Source: Xenorhabdus vietnamensis
Lineage (GTDB): Bacteria > Pseudomonadota > Gammaproteobacteria > Enterobacterales > Enterobacteriaceae
Direction: 5' to 3'
Assembly: GCF_002127535.1 (NCBI RefSeq)
Contig: NZ_MUBJ01000010.1
Location: 1-64,000 of the forward strand
Length of the DNA stretch: 64,000 bases
Below are positions 39,521-49,803 of this stretch, in pieces (within the stretch, counting starts at the first letter, position 1; each line of letters opens with the position of its first letter). Both the position numbers and the translations under genes were made by a program. The notes below the pieces were generated by a model that had not been told where the DNA came from, did no database searches, and worked only from the letters and a program-made list of their open reading frames with translations.

Positions 39521-39563
39521 AGTTACAACATAAAATTACCAAATAGATATTCTGCCAAATTGA

Positions 39564-39598
39564 TTTCAGGTTACAGCCAATCAAGCTGTAGCCTGAAA
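39564..39598 (+). other. Long hairpin between purM and purN
   Basis: A 14-bp stem (TTTCAGGTTACAGC / GCTGTAGCCTGAAA, one wobble) with a seven-base loop. No T run follows, so it is more likely an RNA-stability or translation element between the two genes than a terminator. Confidence 0.5.
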
Positions 39599-39691
39599 AG
39601 AATGTATCTTGTGGCTTTAAAGTTGCAGTGAAGACAGGCTATTCAGCAAAAACAAATTATTAAGTGAAAAACTATTCAGCGAAAAAAAATC

Positions 39692-40330
39692 ATGAAAAAA
39701 ATTGTTGTTTTAGTATCCGGCAATGGTAGTAATCTGCAATCTATCATAGATGCCTGCCAACAAAACCGAATTAATGGGCGTATTGCTGCCGTTTTCAGTA
39801 ATAATGATGGCGCATATGGCCTACGACGTGCTGAACAGGTAGATATTCCTGCCCATTTTATCAACCCGAAAGTCTATGGTGATCGTACAAGTTATGATAT
39901 CGCCCTGCTTAAAGCCATTGATCAATATGATCCAGATTTAGTGGTTTTAGCAGGTTATATGAGAATTTTATCACCCGAATTTGTACAGCACTATTATGGA
40001 CGCCTTATCAATATCCATCCTTCTCTTTTGCCCAAATATCCAGGCCTGCATACCCATAGGAAAGCCATCGAAAACGGTGATAAAGAACATGGCACCTCCA
40101 TCCATTTCGTCACCGAAGAATTAGATGGCGGTCCCATTATTTTACAAGCGAAGGTGCCGATTTTTGCGGAAGATAAAGAAGAAGATGTCATCGGACGTGT
40201 GCAGACTCAGGAACACAGCATTTATCCTTTGGTCATCGGCTGGTTTTTAGATCAGCGGTTGGCAATGGAAGGAAATACCGCAATAATGGATGGCAAGGTT
40301 CTGCCACCACAAGGTTACGCATCGGAATAA
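39692..40330 (+). CDS. purN: GAR formyltransferase PurN
   Basis: 212 aa, same as E. coli. Transfers formyl from 10-formyl-THF to GAR. Signature VLVSGNGSNLQSIIDAC at the start, catalytic Asn/His in INIHPSLLPKYPG and Asp in VTEELDGGPIILQ. Weak ribosome site. Second gene of purMN, but separated by a larger gap than in E. coli. Confidence 0.96.
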   Translation: MKKIVVLVSGNGSNLQSIIDACQQNRINGRIAAVFSNNDGAYGLRRAEQVDIPAHFINPKVYGDRTSYDIALLKAIDQYDPDLVVLAGYMRILSPEFVQHYYGRLINIHPSLLPKYPGLHTHRKAIENGDKEHGTSIHFVTEELDGGPIILQAKVPIFAEDKEEDVIGRVQTQEHSIYPLVIGWFLDQRLAMEGNTAIMDGKVLPPQGYASE

Positions 40331-40740
40331 TCTATGCTAACAGATTTCAACTTACAGCTTTTTGTTAATGGATTCCGTATTAGAATATTTTTTTAAGTTC
40401 CATGTTTTATAAGTGCTATGTTTCATAAGTGCTATGCTTCAGTGATAATTTGCTATTTTGAGTTGGTTTATTTTTTTATGCACAAAATAATTGACTATTT
40501 ATTAATCTAAAAATCAATCTAGCAATAATTATTTATTCGAACATTATTTAATATCAAATATATTTACACTCAATAGATTTCAATTTGATACGCAGTGGTG
40601 AGAGAACAAACTTCTGGAAGCATAGCGAATTATATGGCTTGGGCAAGTGGGTACCGCCAACAAAGCGGCGGCTTGAAATCTGAAAGGTGTAAACATAGTT
40701 TCAGTTCATACAATCCCTTAAAAAAACACTGAGGTATCCA
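40331..40740. other. purN-speG intergenic region
   Basis: 410 bp, AT-rich. Contains a tandem pair of a 16-base unit ATAAGTGCTATGTTTC-like at 40409-40440 and a palindromic intergenic repeat at about 40630-40692. The speG promoter is presumably here. Confidence 0.5.
40630..40692. repeat. Palindromic intergenic repeat element (ERIC/REP-like)
   Basis: GC-richer than its surroundings, with CCGC-CAACAAA-GCGG inverted arms and a tail CTTGAAATCTGAAAGGTGTA. From memory it resembles intergenic repeats that are widespread in Yersinia, Serratia and Xenorhabdus/Photorhabdus genomes. It is the only copy I can find in this window, so copy number is untested. Confidence 0.5.
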
Positions 40741-41304
40741 ATGTCCAATGGTGCAGAAAACCCATCTGTAAACTTGCGTCCCCTTGAACGGGAAGATCTC
40801 CCTTTTGTTCACCAGCTTGATAATAATGCCAGTGTCATGCGTTATTGGTTTGAAGAGCCTTATGAAGCTTTTGTTGAATTATGCGACCTCTATGACAAAC
40901 ATATTCATGATCAAAGTGAGCGCCGCTTTATCATCGCAAGCCTGAGTTCCAAAGTTGGACTGGTGGAATTAGTCGAGATTGATTATGTTCACCGTCGTGC
41001 CGAATTCCAGATTATCATCGCCCCGGCCTATCAAGGACAAGGTTACGCAACAATGGCAGCCAAGCTGGCGATGGAATATGCTTTTGCTGTCTTGAATCTT
41101 TACAAACTGTATTTGATTGTTGATAAAGAGAACACGAAAGCAATTCATATATACAATAAATTGGGATTCCATACTGAAGGTGAATTAATCGATGAATTTT
41201 TTGTGAACGGCTCTTATCATACCGCTATTAGAATGTGTACTTTCCAACACCACTATTTCGCCAATAAAGCCCGTGAAGCCCAGACCAGCACATCGGCTCA
41301 TTAA
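40741..41304 (+). CDS. speG: Spermidine N-acetyltransferase SpeG
   Basis: 187 aa GNAT enzyme that acetylates spermidine and spermine, lowering polyamine toxicity. Close to E. coli Spe[60 protein letters not shown] and [14 protein letters not shown] (acetyl-CoA loop). GAGG ribosome site before the ATG. In E. coli speG is elsewhere; here it stands between purN and ppk. Confidence 0.95.
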   Translation: MSNGAENPSVNLRPLEREDLPFVHQLDNNASVMRYWFEEPYEAFVELCDLYDKHIHDQSERRFIIASLSSKVGLVELVEIDYVHRRAEFQIIIAPAYQGQGYATMAAKLAMEYAFAVLNLYKLYLIVDKENTKAIHIYNKLGFHTEGELIDEFFVNGSYHTAIRMCTFQHHYFANKAREAQTSTSAH

Positions 41305-41356
41305 ACGCTAACCATTAAGCCAAATGGAAAACCAAATGGAGCAGTAAGGAGTAGTA

Positions 41357-43426
41357 ATGTCCCACGATCGCCTTTATACCGAAAAAGAACTCAGCTGGCT
41401 CTCTTTCAACGAGCGTGTACTTCAGGAAGCTGCTGACAAAAATAATCCGCTGATTGAAAGAATGAGGTTTTTAGGGATCTACTCCAATAATTTGGATGAG
41501 TTTTATAAAGTTCGCTTTGCTGATGTAAAGCGACGTATTCTTATCAGTGAAGAACGGGGTTCAGCCACTGGTGCCCGCCAATTATTGAGAAAGATTCAGG
41601 CTAAAGTTGTCAAAATCGATCAAGAGTTCGATGCCCTCTACAACGATCTGTTGTTGGAAATGGCACGTAATCAGATTTTCTTGATCAACGAACGTCAGAT
41701 ATCCCCGAATCAACAAATCTGGCTGCGGCAATATTTTCGCCAGCTTTTACGACCACATATAACACCAATTGTCATCAACTCAGAAACCAATTTGGTTGAG
41801 TTTTTAAAGGATGATTATACCTATTTGGCCGTTGAAATTATCCGTGGACAAGAAACGCAATATGCTTTGTTGGAAATTCCATCCGATAAAGTCCCGCGTT
41901 TCGTCAACCTGCCCCCAGAGATGCCAAAAAAACGCAAATCAATGATATTACTTGATAATATTTTGCGTTACACGCTGGATGAAATTTTCAAGGGATTCTT
42001 CGATTACGATACCTTGAACGTCTATTCGATGAAAATGACCCGCGATTCCGAATATGATCTGGCAACAGAGATGGAATCCAGTCTGCTGGAACTTATGTCT
42101 TCCACGCTGAAACAAAGACTGACGGCGGAGCCTGTACGGTTTGTTTATCAGCGTGATATGCCTGATGAAATGGTAGAATTACTGCGCAGCAAACTGGGGC
42201 TATCCAATGATGACTCGGTGATTGCCGGTGGCCGCTATCATAACTTTAAAGATTTCATCAAATTTCCCAATGAAGGAAACCGGAATCTTCTGAATAAACC
42301 CATGCCACGATTGCGCCATACTTGGTTTGACCATTTCCGCAACGGATTTGACGCTATTCGTGAAAGGGATGTCCTGCTTTATTATCCCTACCACACATTC
42401 GAACATGTACTGGAATTACTGCGGCAAGCATCTTTCGATCCCAGCGTGCTCTCGATCAAGATCAATATCTACCGCGTCGCAAAAGACTCACGCATTATTG
42501 ATTCCATGATTCATGCGGCACATAACGGAAAGAAAGTAACCGTCGTGGTGGAATTGCAAGCACGTTTTGACGAAGAAGCCAATATCCATTGGGCAAAACG
42601 TCTCACTGAAGCAGGTGTACATGTCATTTTTTCCGCCCTGGGCCTGAAAATTCACGCAAAGCTTTTCATCATTTCGCGACTGGAAGGTGAAGAAATAATC
42701 CGTTACGCCCATATAGGTACAGGAAATTTCAACGAAAAAACGGCACGTCTCTATACCGATTATTCTCTGCTGACTGCCAACCCCGAAGTCACCAATGAGG
42801 TTCGCCGGGTGTTTAACTTCATTGAAAACCCTTATCGGCCTGTCACATTTAATAATTTAATGGTATCCCCCCAAAATTCACGGGCCATGCTCAATCGACT
42901 GATTACTCAGGAAATCGAGAATACACAAGCCGGTGAATTGGCTGGAATTACTCTGAAAGTCAACAACCTTGTAGACAAGGAGTTAGTCGATCGCCTATAT
43001 GATGCCTCTGAAGCTGGTGTCAAAATCCGCATTCTTGTACGTGGCATGTGCTCTTTGGTTCCGAATCAATCCGGCTTTAGTGAAAACATTCAAGTCACCA
43101 GTATTGTGGATCGTTTCCTTGAACACGATCGTGTTTATGTTTTCACCAACAAAGGCAATGAAAAAGTTTTCCTTTCTTCAGCTGACTGGATGACCCGCAA
43201 TATTGATCATCGCATTGAAGTAGCTGTTTGCCTGCTCGATCCTCTTTTGAAACAAAAGGTTATGGATATCCTTGAATTGCAGTTCAGTGATACCGTCAAA
43301 GCACGATATATTGATAAGGAATTGAGCAATCACTATGTTCCACGAGGAAATAAGCGTAAAATCCGCGCGCAGCTTGCTGTTTATGAATATTTGAAAAACC
43401 TCGAACAACCGGAACCAAGGGCCTGA
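41357..43426 (+). CDS. ppk: Polyphosphate kinase Ppk1
   Basis: 689 aa (E. coli 688). Makes inorganic polyphosphate from ATP. N domain with [19 protein letters not shown], head domain, and two PLD-like C domains carrying the auto-phosphorylated His ([12 protein letters not shown]) and the second His ([15 protein letters not shown]). Ribosome site AAGGAG. ppx starts three bases after its stop, so both polyP synthesis and breakdown are on one message. Confidence 0.97.
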   Translation: MSHDRLYTEKELSWLSFNERVLQEAADKNNPLIERMRFLGIYSNNLDEFYKVRFADVKRRILISEERGSATGARQLLRKIQAKVVKIDQEFDALYNDLLLEMARNQIFLINERQISPNQQIWLRQYFRQLLRPHITPIVINSETNLVEFLKDDYTYLAVEIIRGQETQYALLEIPSDKVPRFVNLPPEMPKKRKSMILLDNILRYTLDEIFKGFFDYDTLNVYSMKMTRDSEYDLATEMESSLLELMSSTLKQRLTAEPVRFVYQRDMPDEMVELLRSKLGLSNDDSVIAGGRYHNFKDFIKFPNEGNRNLLNKPMPRLRHTWFDHFRNGFDAIRERDVLLYYPYHTFEHVLELLRQASFDPSVLSIKINIYRVAKDSRIIDSMIHAAHNGKKVTVVVELQARFDEEANIHWAKRLTEAGVHVIFSALGLKIHAKLFIISRLEGEEIIRYAHIGTGNFNEKTARLYTDYSLLTANPEVTNEVRRVFNFIENPYRPVTFNNLMVSPQNSRAMLNRLITQEIENTQAGELAGITLKVNNLVDKELVDRLYDASEAGVKIRILVRGMCSLVPNQSGFSENIQVTSIVDRFLEHDRVYVFTNKGNEKVFLSSADWMTRNIDHRIEVAVCLLDPLLKQKVMDILELQFSDTVKARYIDKELSNHYVPRGNKRKIRAQLAVYEYLKNLEQPEPRA

Positions 43427-43429
43427 TTT

Positions 43430-44962
43430 ATGCCGTTAAAACACGACACCCCGATGCCCAAGCCCCAAGAAATTGCCACTATTGATTTGGGTTCCAATAG
43501 CTTCCACATGGTAATCGCCCGTATTGTTAACGGTGCATTACAAGTTATTGGGCGTTTAAAGAAGCGGGTTTATCTTGCCGATGGTTTAAACAGTAAAAAT
43601 GAATTAAGCGAAGAAGCCATAAACCGTGGCCTGAATTGCCTTTCTCTGTTTGCAGAACGATTGCAGGGATTTTCCGCCGATAATGTCTGTTTAGTGGGAA
43701 CACATAGCTTACGTGAAGCCACCAACGTACAAGAATTTTTGAAACGGGCAAAAGAAGTTATCCCCTATCCAATTGAAATCATCTCTGGTCATGAAGAAGC
43801 CCGCCTGATTTTTATGGGCGTTGAGCATACGCAACCAGAAAAAGGCCGGAAACTGGTGATTGATATTGGTGGAGGCTCCACTGAATTAGTCATCGGTGAA
43901 GACTTCGAACCTCTATTGATTGAAAGCCGGCGTATGGGCTGTGTCAGTTTTGCCCGTCAATTCTTCCCGGACGGTGTGATTAGTGAACATAATTTTCGCC
44001 GGGCACGGCTTCAGGCAGCACAAAAACTGGAAAATCTCGTCTGGCAATTTCGGACAAAAGGCTGGGATTTTGCCTTGGGCGCATCAGGAACTATCAAGGC
44101 AATACACGAACTGTTGGTGGAATTGGATGAGAAAGATGGCCTGATTACACCAGAGCGTCTAAACATGCTGGTAGAACGAGTCCTGAAATACAGGGATTTT
44201 AATACACTGGAATTGCCGGGATTATCCGATGACCGCAAACAAACTTTTGTTTCCGGGCTATCCATATTGTGCGGTATTTTCGATGCCTTAAATATTCACG
44301 AACTACGCTTGTCTCATGGAGCATTGCGGGAAGGTGTGCTTTACGAAATGGAGGACCGTTTCCGTCATCAGGATATTCGCCAGAGAACCGCCAAAAGCCT
44401 TGCTGAACACTATAATATCGATCGTGAACAGGCAGACCGAGTCTGGTGTACTGCCAAAAAACTTTATGACCAATGGGCAGCACAAAACCCCAAACGAGTG
44501 CACCCACAACTGGAGTCAATTCTACTTTGGGCAGCCATGCTGCATGAGGTGGGTTTAAGTATTAATCTGAGTGGCTTGCAACGGCATTCTGCTTATATCC
44601 TGCAAAATACCGATCTGCCTGGATTCAACCAAGAACAACAATCTTTGTTGGCAACATTGGTTCGCTATCATCGCAAAGCGGTTAAAATACATGAGCATAC
44701 CCGCTTCTACCTGTACAAGAAAAAACAATATTTTCCCATGCTTAAGATATTGCGGTTGGCAACCTTGTTGAACAACCAACGGCAATCTACCACAACACCG
44801 GAGACATTAAGGCTGGAAACTGATCACGGTCATTGGATACTCTACCTGCCCAAAAACTATTTAGCACAAAATGCCCTCGTGTTGCTCGATCTGGAGAAAG
44901 AACAAAGCTACTGGAATGACGTGACTGGCTGGAATTTACACATTAAAGAAGAACCAGCTTAA
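43430..44962 (+). CDS. ppx: Exopolyphosphatase Ppx
   Basis: 510 aa (E. coli 513). Removes terminal phosphates from polyphosphate; the family also hydrolyses pppGpp. Actin-like fold: [29 protein letters not shown] with catalytic Glu, [15 protein letters not shown]-terminal HD-like domain near [13 protein letters not shown] and HRKAVKI. Its weak ribosome site three bases after ppk suggests translational coupling. Confidence 0.96.
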   Translation: MPLKHDTPMPKPQEIATIDLGSNSFHMVIARIVNGALQVIGRLKKRVYLADGLNSKNELSEEAINRGLNCLSLFAERLQGFSADNVCLVGTHSLREATNVQEFLKRAKEVIPYPIEIISGHEEARLIFMGVEHTQPEKGRKLVIDIGGGSTELVIGEDFEPLLIESRRMGCVSFARQFFPDGVISEHNFRRARLQAAQKLENLVWQFRTKGWDFALGASGTIKAIHELLVELDEKDGLITPERLNMLVERVLKYRDFNTLELPGLSDDRKQTFVSGLSILCGIFDALNIHELRLSHGALREGVLYEMEDRFRHQDIRQRTAKSLAEHYNIDREQADRVWCTAKKLYDQWAAQNPKRVHPQLESILLWAAMLHEVGLSINLSGLQRHSAYILQNTDLPGFNQEQQSLLATLVRYHRKAVKIHEHTRFYLYKKKQYFPMLKILRLATLLNNQRQSTTTPETLRLETDHGHWILYLPKNYLAQNALVLLDLEKEQSYWNDVTGWNLHIKEEPA

Positions 44963-45123
44963 CGATATCGCGTTATGAAAAAGAACAGAAAACAGTTCAA
45001 ATAATAAAATTAATACTGTTTGTCAGCTTTTCAATTTTGTTTGGGCGCTTTATCTATTCATTTATGGCGATATTATTGCGATCGCCTGATTTTTTGCCCT
45101 ATTTTCTGCCTTAAAGGTGCTCC

Positions 45124-46587
45124 ATGTCACAACCAACCTTTACACCTGATAATACAACTGTTGCCAGCCAATATTCCCAAAAACTGGCACATGTTCGTCA
45201 ACGTCTGCTTTCACTATTCATCCACGATAAGCTATTTGTCGATACATTATTGGATCAAACTGATGAATATTCAGCGATCAGTGGCGAACAATTATTGGAG
45301 AAAATAGAAGAAGTCAGTACGCTGCTGACCAGCCTGCATGCTGCCGATATTGCTGATATTCTGGAAGCCTTGCCTTATGATGAACGTCTTGCTTTATGGC
45401 GTTTGATCGACAATGACCAGCGCGGTGAAGTTTTGGTGGAAACCTCTATTCCCGTTTGGGATAACCTGATCAAAGATACGTCTGACATTGCGCTGTTACG
45501 TACCATTGGTAAGCTACACGTAGATGAACAGGCCTATATTGTAGAACATCTTCCCCGTGATACTACTCGCCGTCTGCTGACCTATCTGGAACCGGGCCAA
45601 CGCAATCGCATCCGGGAAGTATTGCAATACCATAAAGATAGTATCGGCCAAATGATGGATTTCGAGTTCGTAACAGTGCGGGGCAATGTTACACTCAGCA
45701 CCGTTCAGCGTTTTTTACGTTCCAGAGGCTCAATTCCCAAAACAACAGATAAAATCTTTGTGATTGATCGCAAGAATCGTCTTCAAGGAGAGTTATTGCT
45801 TACAACCTTACTGCTCAATGCACCGGACAGATTGGTTTCCGAAGTCATGAATACGGATACCGTTACTTTCTCACCAGAGCAAAAAGGTGAAGATGCCGCC
45901 AGTGCTTTTGAACGTTACGATTTGATTTCCGCCGCCGTAGTGGACAATAACGGGCGCTTAATGGGACGCCTGACTGTTGAAGATATCGTTGATACCTTAA
46001 GTGAAGAGACTGACACCAATATTCGCCGCATGGGGGGCTTAAGCCGCGAAGAGGATGTCTTTGCTCCTGTTGGTCAGGCGGTAAAAACCCGTTGGACATG
46101 GCTCGCCATAAACTTATGTACCGCTTTTATTGCTTCACGCGTAATTGGCTTATTTGAACATACTATTTCCCAGCTAGTTGCCCTTGCAACCTTAATGCCC
46201 ATCGTGGCAGGCATCGGCGGTAATACTGGCAACCAGACCATCACCATGATCGTCCGCGCGTTGGCACTTCATCAAATCCAAACCGGCAGCTTTTCTTACC
46301 TACTGTTGAGAGAACTTGGTGTTGCCTTTATCAATGGCATTATCTGGGGTGGGATAATGGGCGTTGTCACTTATTTACTCTATAGTGATCTTGCCATGGG
46401 AGGTGTCATGACGATGGCGATGATATTGAACTTATTGATGGCGGCGATGATGGGCGTATTAATACCCTTTATTATGATGAAATTGAGAAGAGATCCGGCA
46501 ATTGGTTCCAGTGTGATGATTACCGCGATTACAGATACAGGTGGGTTCTTTATCTTTTTAGGATTAGCAACGTTATTTTTGGTTTAA
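45124..46587 (+). CDS. mgtE: Magnesium transporter MgtE
   Basis: 487 aa. Cytoplasmic N domain (about 40-145, LHAADIADILEALPYDER), two CBS domains (about 150-290) and five transmembrane helices. Pore motif LMPIVAGIGGNTGNQT and the helix ITAITDTGGFFIFLGLA with the ion-site Asp are present. Imports Mg2+, gated by cytosolic Mg2+. AAGGTG ribosome site. No M-box riboswitch is visible in the 161-bp leader. Convergent with the Hcp gene. Confidence 0.93.
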   Translation: MSQPTFTPDNTTVASQYSQKLAHVRQRLLSLFIHDKLFVDTLLDQTDEYSAISGEQLLEKIEEVSTLLTSLHAADIADILEALPYDERLALWRLIDNDQRGEVLVETSIPVWDNLIKDTSDIALLRTIGKLHVDEQAYIVEHLPRDTTRRLLTYLEPGQRNRIREVLQYHKDSIGQMMDFEFVTVRGNVTLSTVQRFLRSRGSIPKTTDKIFVIDRKNRLQGELLLTTLLLNAPDRLVSEVMNTDTVTFSPEQKGEDAASAFERYDLISAAVVDNNGRLMGRLTVEDIVDTLSEETDTNIRRMGGLSREEDVFAPVGQAVKTRWTWLAINLCTAFIASRVIGLFEHTISQLVALATLMPIVAGIGGNTGNQTITMIVRALALHQIQTGSFSYLLLRELGVAFINGIIWGGIMGVVTYLLYSDLAMGGVMTMAMILNLLMAAMMGVLIPFIMMKLRRDPAIGSSVMITAITDTGGFFIFLGLATLFLV

Positions 46588-46605
46588 ATCTCTTTTTCTT
46601 AGCAT

Positions 46606-46630
46606 AAGAGCCTATTAAATATAGGCTCTT
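46606..46630. terminator. Hairpin between mgtE and hcp
   Basis: Ten-bp stem AAGAGCCTAT / ATAGGCTCTT between convergent genes. T runs are poor on both sides, so it is a moderate terminator candidate. Confidence 0.5.
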
Positions 46631-46653
46631 AAACAATAAACCCTTTTTATCTA

Positions 46654-47133
46654 TTAATACACTCTGTCGTCCCAAACACTATATCCAGACGTTCCCGCCA
46701 TATGATGACGGCAAATAATGTCTTTATATTTGATGGAGACAATTTCTTCTGGTTGGGCTTCTGCATGGTTAACACTATGAGGATAATCCGGTGACAACTC
46801 AATAATAGTCGCCTCACGGCACTCTATGGAATAATATAATTCCTGTGCCCCAGATTGGGCAGTGCGATAAAAATCAAATTTCAGATTCAGTGTTTCATTA
46901 TCTGAAATTGCCATCATTAATAACGGTGATGATTTATCTTGTGGTTTTATAAATACAATTGGACTATGGTTAACATTTTGTTCTCTGTGTATGGAATGAT
47001 GTAACTTTAATATAAAGATTTCATTCTCATGACCCGCCTGATATTTATTGCCAATGGATTCAACAGAGGAGCATCCTTGTGAAATTAACCCTTGTTTGTC
47101 TCCCTGCAATGTTAAATAAATCATATTTGCCAT
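46654..47133 (-). CDS. hcp: Orphan Hcp family type VI secretion tube protein
   Basis: 159 aa, the normal length of Hcp, which stacks as hexameric rings to form the type VI secretion tube and can carry small effectors in its lumen. Family features: MANMIYLTLQGDKQGLISQGCSSVESIGNKYQ, a central HSIHREQNVNHSPIVFIKPQDKSSPLL, FDFYRTAQSGAQELYYSIE and C-terminal YKDIICRHHMAGTSGYSVWDD. An AGGA ribosome site lies seven bases before the ATG. No other T6SS structural gene (vgrG, tssBC, clpV) is in the window, so it must serve a system elsewhere. It follows an M15 peptidase gene and a small exported protein on the same strand. Confidence 0.88.
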   Translation of the reverse strand: MANMIYLTLQGDKQGLISQGCSSVESIGNKYQAGHENEIFILKLHHSIHREQNVNHSPIVFIKPQDKSSPLLMMAISDNETLNLKFDFYRTAQSGAQELYYSIECREATIIELSPDYPHSVNHAEAQPEEIVSIKYKDIICRHHMAGTSGYSVWDDRVY

Positions 47134-47312
47134 AATAACATCCTGTTGTGGTTAAGGTTCATTAAGTACGATCAAACAGCGCTAATATATCTCTAAACAC
47201 GACCATTTGGGTAGAAAAAAGTGTGATGTAACTCCCTATGTAATAAGGGATAAATAGAAAATCTCACACATCCACTCATTTTCACATGAAAATCAATATG
47301 ATATTAACTTGG

Positions 47313-47600
47313 TTAAATATCATAATCATTTATTATTTCTATTTTTTTAGTGTCATTTTGATATTTTTCCTTAAGTTTTTTCTGTAACTCTTTTGCTTTT
47401 GTACAATATTTTTCAAGAGCATTTTCTACTTCTTTCTGCCTCTCATCAGGTAGTTCATTATCCCATTCACCTGCAAAATGCTGACAGTCTTCTGCATTAT
47501 CTATATACTCTTGTAAATCTTTTGGAATATTATTTTCTGATGCCCAGGTATTTCCACATAAAAAGAAGAATATAATGCATATCATCGTTAGTTTTTTCAT
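47313..47600 (-). CDS. Small exported protein, probable immunity protein to the M15 effector
   Basis: 95 aa from the preferred start. Signal peptide MKKLTMICIIFFFLCGNTWA with a likely cut before SENN, so periplasmic. The mature part is acidic, helical-looking and has two Cys (DCQHF, KYCTK) that may form a disulphide, ending in a charged coiled segment. No family recognised. An ATG four codons upstream (47612) overlaps the end of the preceding gene by 11 bp, but MKK gives a better signal peptide; either way translation is coupled. Periplasmic location and position right behind a peptidoglycan-peptidase gene fit an immunity protein. Function is inference. Unusually AT-rich. Confidence 0.65.
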   Translation of the reverse strand: MKKLTMICIIFFFLCGNTWASENNIPKDLQEYIDNAEDCQHFAGEWDNELPDERQKEVENALEKYCTKAKELQKKLKEKYQNDTKKIEIINDYDI

Positions 47601-47601
47601 A

Positions 47602-48162
47602 TTATCTACCATCGCTAGACCAATGTGGTCTGTCTTTTACACCACCGTGAAATTTTATCACTCCGTAACTTTTACCTATATTATGCAAATCCTTATTCAT
47701 TCCATCCCTTGGAAGAGAATTGATTAACACAGATTTCCCCTGTTTATTTTTAATTTCTAAATTACCTGTCCATGTTATACTTATATCAATTGCATTGCCT
47801 TCAGTATGTCGACTTTTTAACGCTGGAGCAACTTTTAACCTTGTCATTCCATAAGCACTTACCATGGCTTCTGCTGCTTTAATGCTATCATCGTTATTTT
47901 TATGTACCCATTCTATATTCACACCCAATTTGCTTGGTACATCCTCTGGTTTTACTTGTTTTTTACTTATTTTCCATGCCCAATGCATTAAATAAGCTCT
48001 TTCTGGTGGCCTAAATGTTGCAGATATTGTTACTCTAGCCCCTGCTTTCTTTAATTGTGCAATAAAATCTTCTACACCTATTCTAAAGCTAAGCTTTAGA
48101 TCTTTTGTGGAAGTACTTCCCGGATACTTAGATACCCATTTTTCACTACTAAGTTCTTTCAT
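47602..48162 (-). CDS. M15-like peptidoglycan peptidase, probable T6SS effector
   Basis: 186 aa. Zinc-site pattern of M15/LAS peptidases: SRHTEGNAID at 117-126 gives His119 and Asp126, and DRPHW near the end gives His180. A substrate Arg may be in SATFRPPERAYLMHW (about 47-61). The family cuts D-Ala or L,D bonds in stem peptides. No signal peptide, as expected for a cargo delivered by T6SS rather than Sec. At about 21 kDa it could fit inside an Hcp ring. First gene of a three-gene unit (peptidase, exported small protein, Hcp), AGGA ribosome site six bases before the ATG. It could instead be a phage-type endolysin, but the Hcp and exported partner argue against that. AT-rich compared with neighbours. 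Confidence 0.75.
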   Translation of the reverse strand: MKELSSEKWVSKYPGSTSTKDLKLSFRIGVEDFIAQLKKAGARVTISATFRPPERAYLMHWAWKISKKQVKPEDVPSKLGVNIEWVHKNNDDSIKAAEAMVSAYGMTRLKVAPALKSRHTEGNAIDISITWTGNLEIKNKQGKSVLINSLPRDGMNKDLHNIGKSYGVIKFHGGVKDRPHWSSDGR

Positions 48163-48564
48163 AAGACATCCTTTTTATTATTGTTTCTAAAATGTTGCTT
48201 GATGTATTTATTATTTTATACCTTAACCATAATAATAAACGCCTAATAACTCAGTAAAACCATGTCAGTATCTGCAGATTGCTTCATCTTCTAATCATCA
48301 ATTGTTCTCTTAATGGCTTGTAATTAACCACAAAGCGGATACTCTATCTTTCATAACATAATTCTCTGTGCTTCATTGGATTACCCATCACAAATCCCAT
48401 GAAAAATCACTACCAAAAACATTATCTTTTTGACATAACCTCCATATTTTCTTCATTATTGACTAATTCCCGTTGGTTACACTAATAATATATTCTTGCA
48501 TCTATTTTGGCATAAGATGCTGCATGACTGATTACTGCCACAACATTAAGAGAATGTCGAGCAA
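48163..48564. other. Promoter region between the Hcp module and mdtABC
   Basis: 402 bp, AT-rich, with divergent promoters. A BaeR-box-like sequence is at 48446-48463. No gene otherwise. Confidence 0.5.
48446..48463 (+). promoter_or_regulatory. BaeR box upstream of mdtABC
   Basis: ATTTTCTTCATTATTGAC matches about 15 of 18 positions of the BaeR box TTTTTCTCCATDATTGGC as I recall it, 101 bp before mdtA. BaeR activates mdtABC in E. coli, and baeSR is the end of this operon. Confidence 0.6.
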
Positions 48565-49803
48565 ATGAATAACAAAAGCCGTTCCTACTTTTTCCGTCTC
48601 GCTGCGGTGCTAGCCGTAATCGTCGCGGCAGTTTTCTTTACATGGAAACACTTCAACGTACCTTCATCATCAAACAACAGTCAGGATTCAGAATCAGAAC
48701 AGAGTTTAAACAATCCGACTCATCCTCCCGTGCAAGTAGCAACGGCTGAAATCAAATCTGTACCTCATTACTTAGGTGGATTAGGAACGGTTATGGCAGC
48801 GAATACAGTGACTGTCATCAGCCAAGTAGAGGGGCAGTTAATCGCTTTGCATTTTGATGAAGGTCAATATGTCAAAAAAGGCGATTTGCTGGCAGAAATC
48901 GATCCTCGTCCCCTGAAAGTTAAACTGGCAAGGGCGCAAGGACAATATGCCAAAGATCAGGCAACGTTGACCAATGCTAAACAGGATTTGCTCCGCTTTC
49001 AGCAATTAGCGAAAAGTAAACATACCTCCCAGCAAGATCTGGATAAGCAAATCTCGTTGGTTCGTCAGAGCGAAGCCAGCTTGAAAACCACCCAATCCGA
49101 TATTGATGAAGCCAAACTACAATTAATATACAGCCGTATCACGGCCCCTATTTCCGGTCGCGTTGGATTAAAACGCATTGATGTCGGCAACTATATATCT
49201 GGTGCTGGAGCAACTCCAATTGTGGTTATTACGCAAGTCGATCCCATTGATGTACTGTTTTCCTTACCTGAAAACGATATTGGTACTGTGTTAAAGGCTC
49301 AGAAAGATCACGAAAAGTTGGCTGTCATCGCGTGGGATCGCAATAATCAGCAGCAATTAGCACAAGGAAAACTATTCAGTATTGATAACCAGATTGATGT
49401 TGCTACCGGCACAATCAAGATGAAAGCTCAGTTTAATAATCAAGATAATGTGCTGTTCCCTAATCAATTCGTCAATATCCAGATGAAGGTCAATACATTA
49501 AGTAATGTCGTTGTTATTCCCACGGCTGGTTTACAAATGGGAAATAGCGGTAATTTCGTCTGGAAAGTAGATAAAGACAATAAAGTCAGCAAACAGAAGG
49601 TCATTTCAGGACTGCAAAATAATCAATTGGTGGTTATCAATAGTGGCCTGTCAACAGGCGAACGTGTCGTCACTGATGGTATTGACAGCCTGACCGAAGG
49701 TGCCAAGGTCGAGATTGTCAAACCCTTGAACGTTGAATCACTTGATGCAGATAAAGATAAAAAGAATTCAGGCCAATCAAACGGTAAAGCGGAGAATTCC
49801 TAA
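48565..49803 (+). CDS. mdtA: RND efflux membrane-fusion protein MdtA
   Basis: 412 aa (E. coli 415). N-terminal membrane anchor ([19 protein letters not shown]), Ser/Asn linker, lipoyl half ([36 protein letters not shown]), coiled hairpin (about 130-180), beta-barrel and membrane-proximal domains. Links MdtBC to the outer-membrane channel, normally TolC. Its stop overlaps the mdtB start by one base. Confidence 0.95.
   Translation: MNNKSRSYFFRLAAVLAVIVAAVFFTWKHFNVPSSSNNSQDSESEQSLNNPTHPPVQVATAEIKSVPHYLGGLGTVMAANTVTVISQVEGQLIALHFDEGQYVKKGDLLAEIDPRPLKVKLARAQGQYAKDQATLTNAKQDLLRFQQLAKSKHTSQQDLDKQISLVRQSEASLKTTQSDIDEAKLQLIYSRITAPISGRVGLKRIDVGNYISGAGATPIVVITQVDPIDVLFSLPENDIGTVLKAQKDHEKLAVIAWDRNNQQQLAQGKLFSIDNQIDVATGTIKMKAQFNNQDNVLFPNQFVNIQMKVNTLSNVVVIPTAGLQMGNSGNFVWKVDKDNKVSKQKVISGLQNNQLVVINSGLSTGERVVTDGIDSLTEGAKVEIVKPLNVESLDADKDKKNSGQSNGKAENS

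Noticed and set aside
44963-45123. M-box (Mg2+) riboswitch upstream of mgtE
   Set aside because: The leader is short and lacks the conserved M-box blocks.
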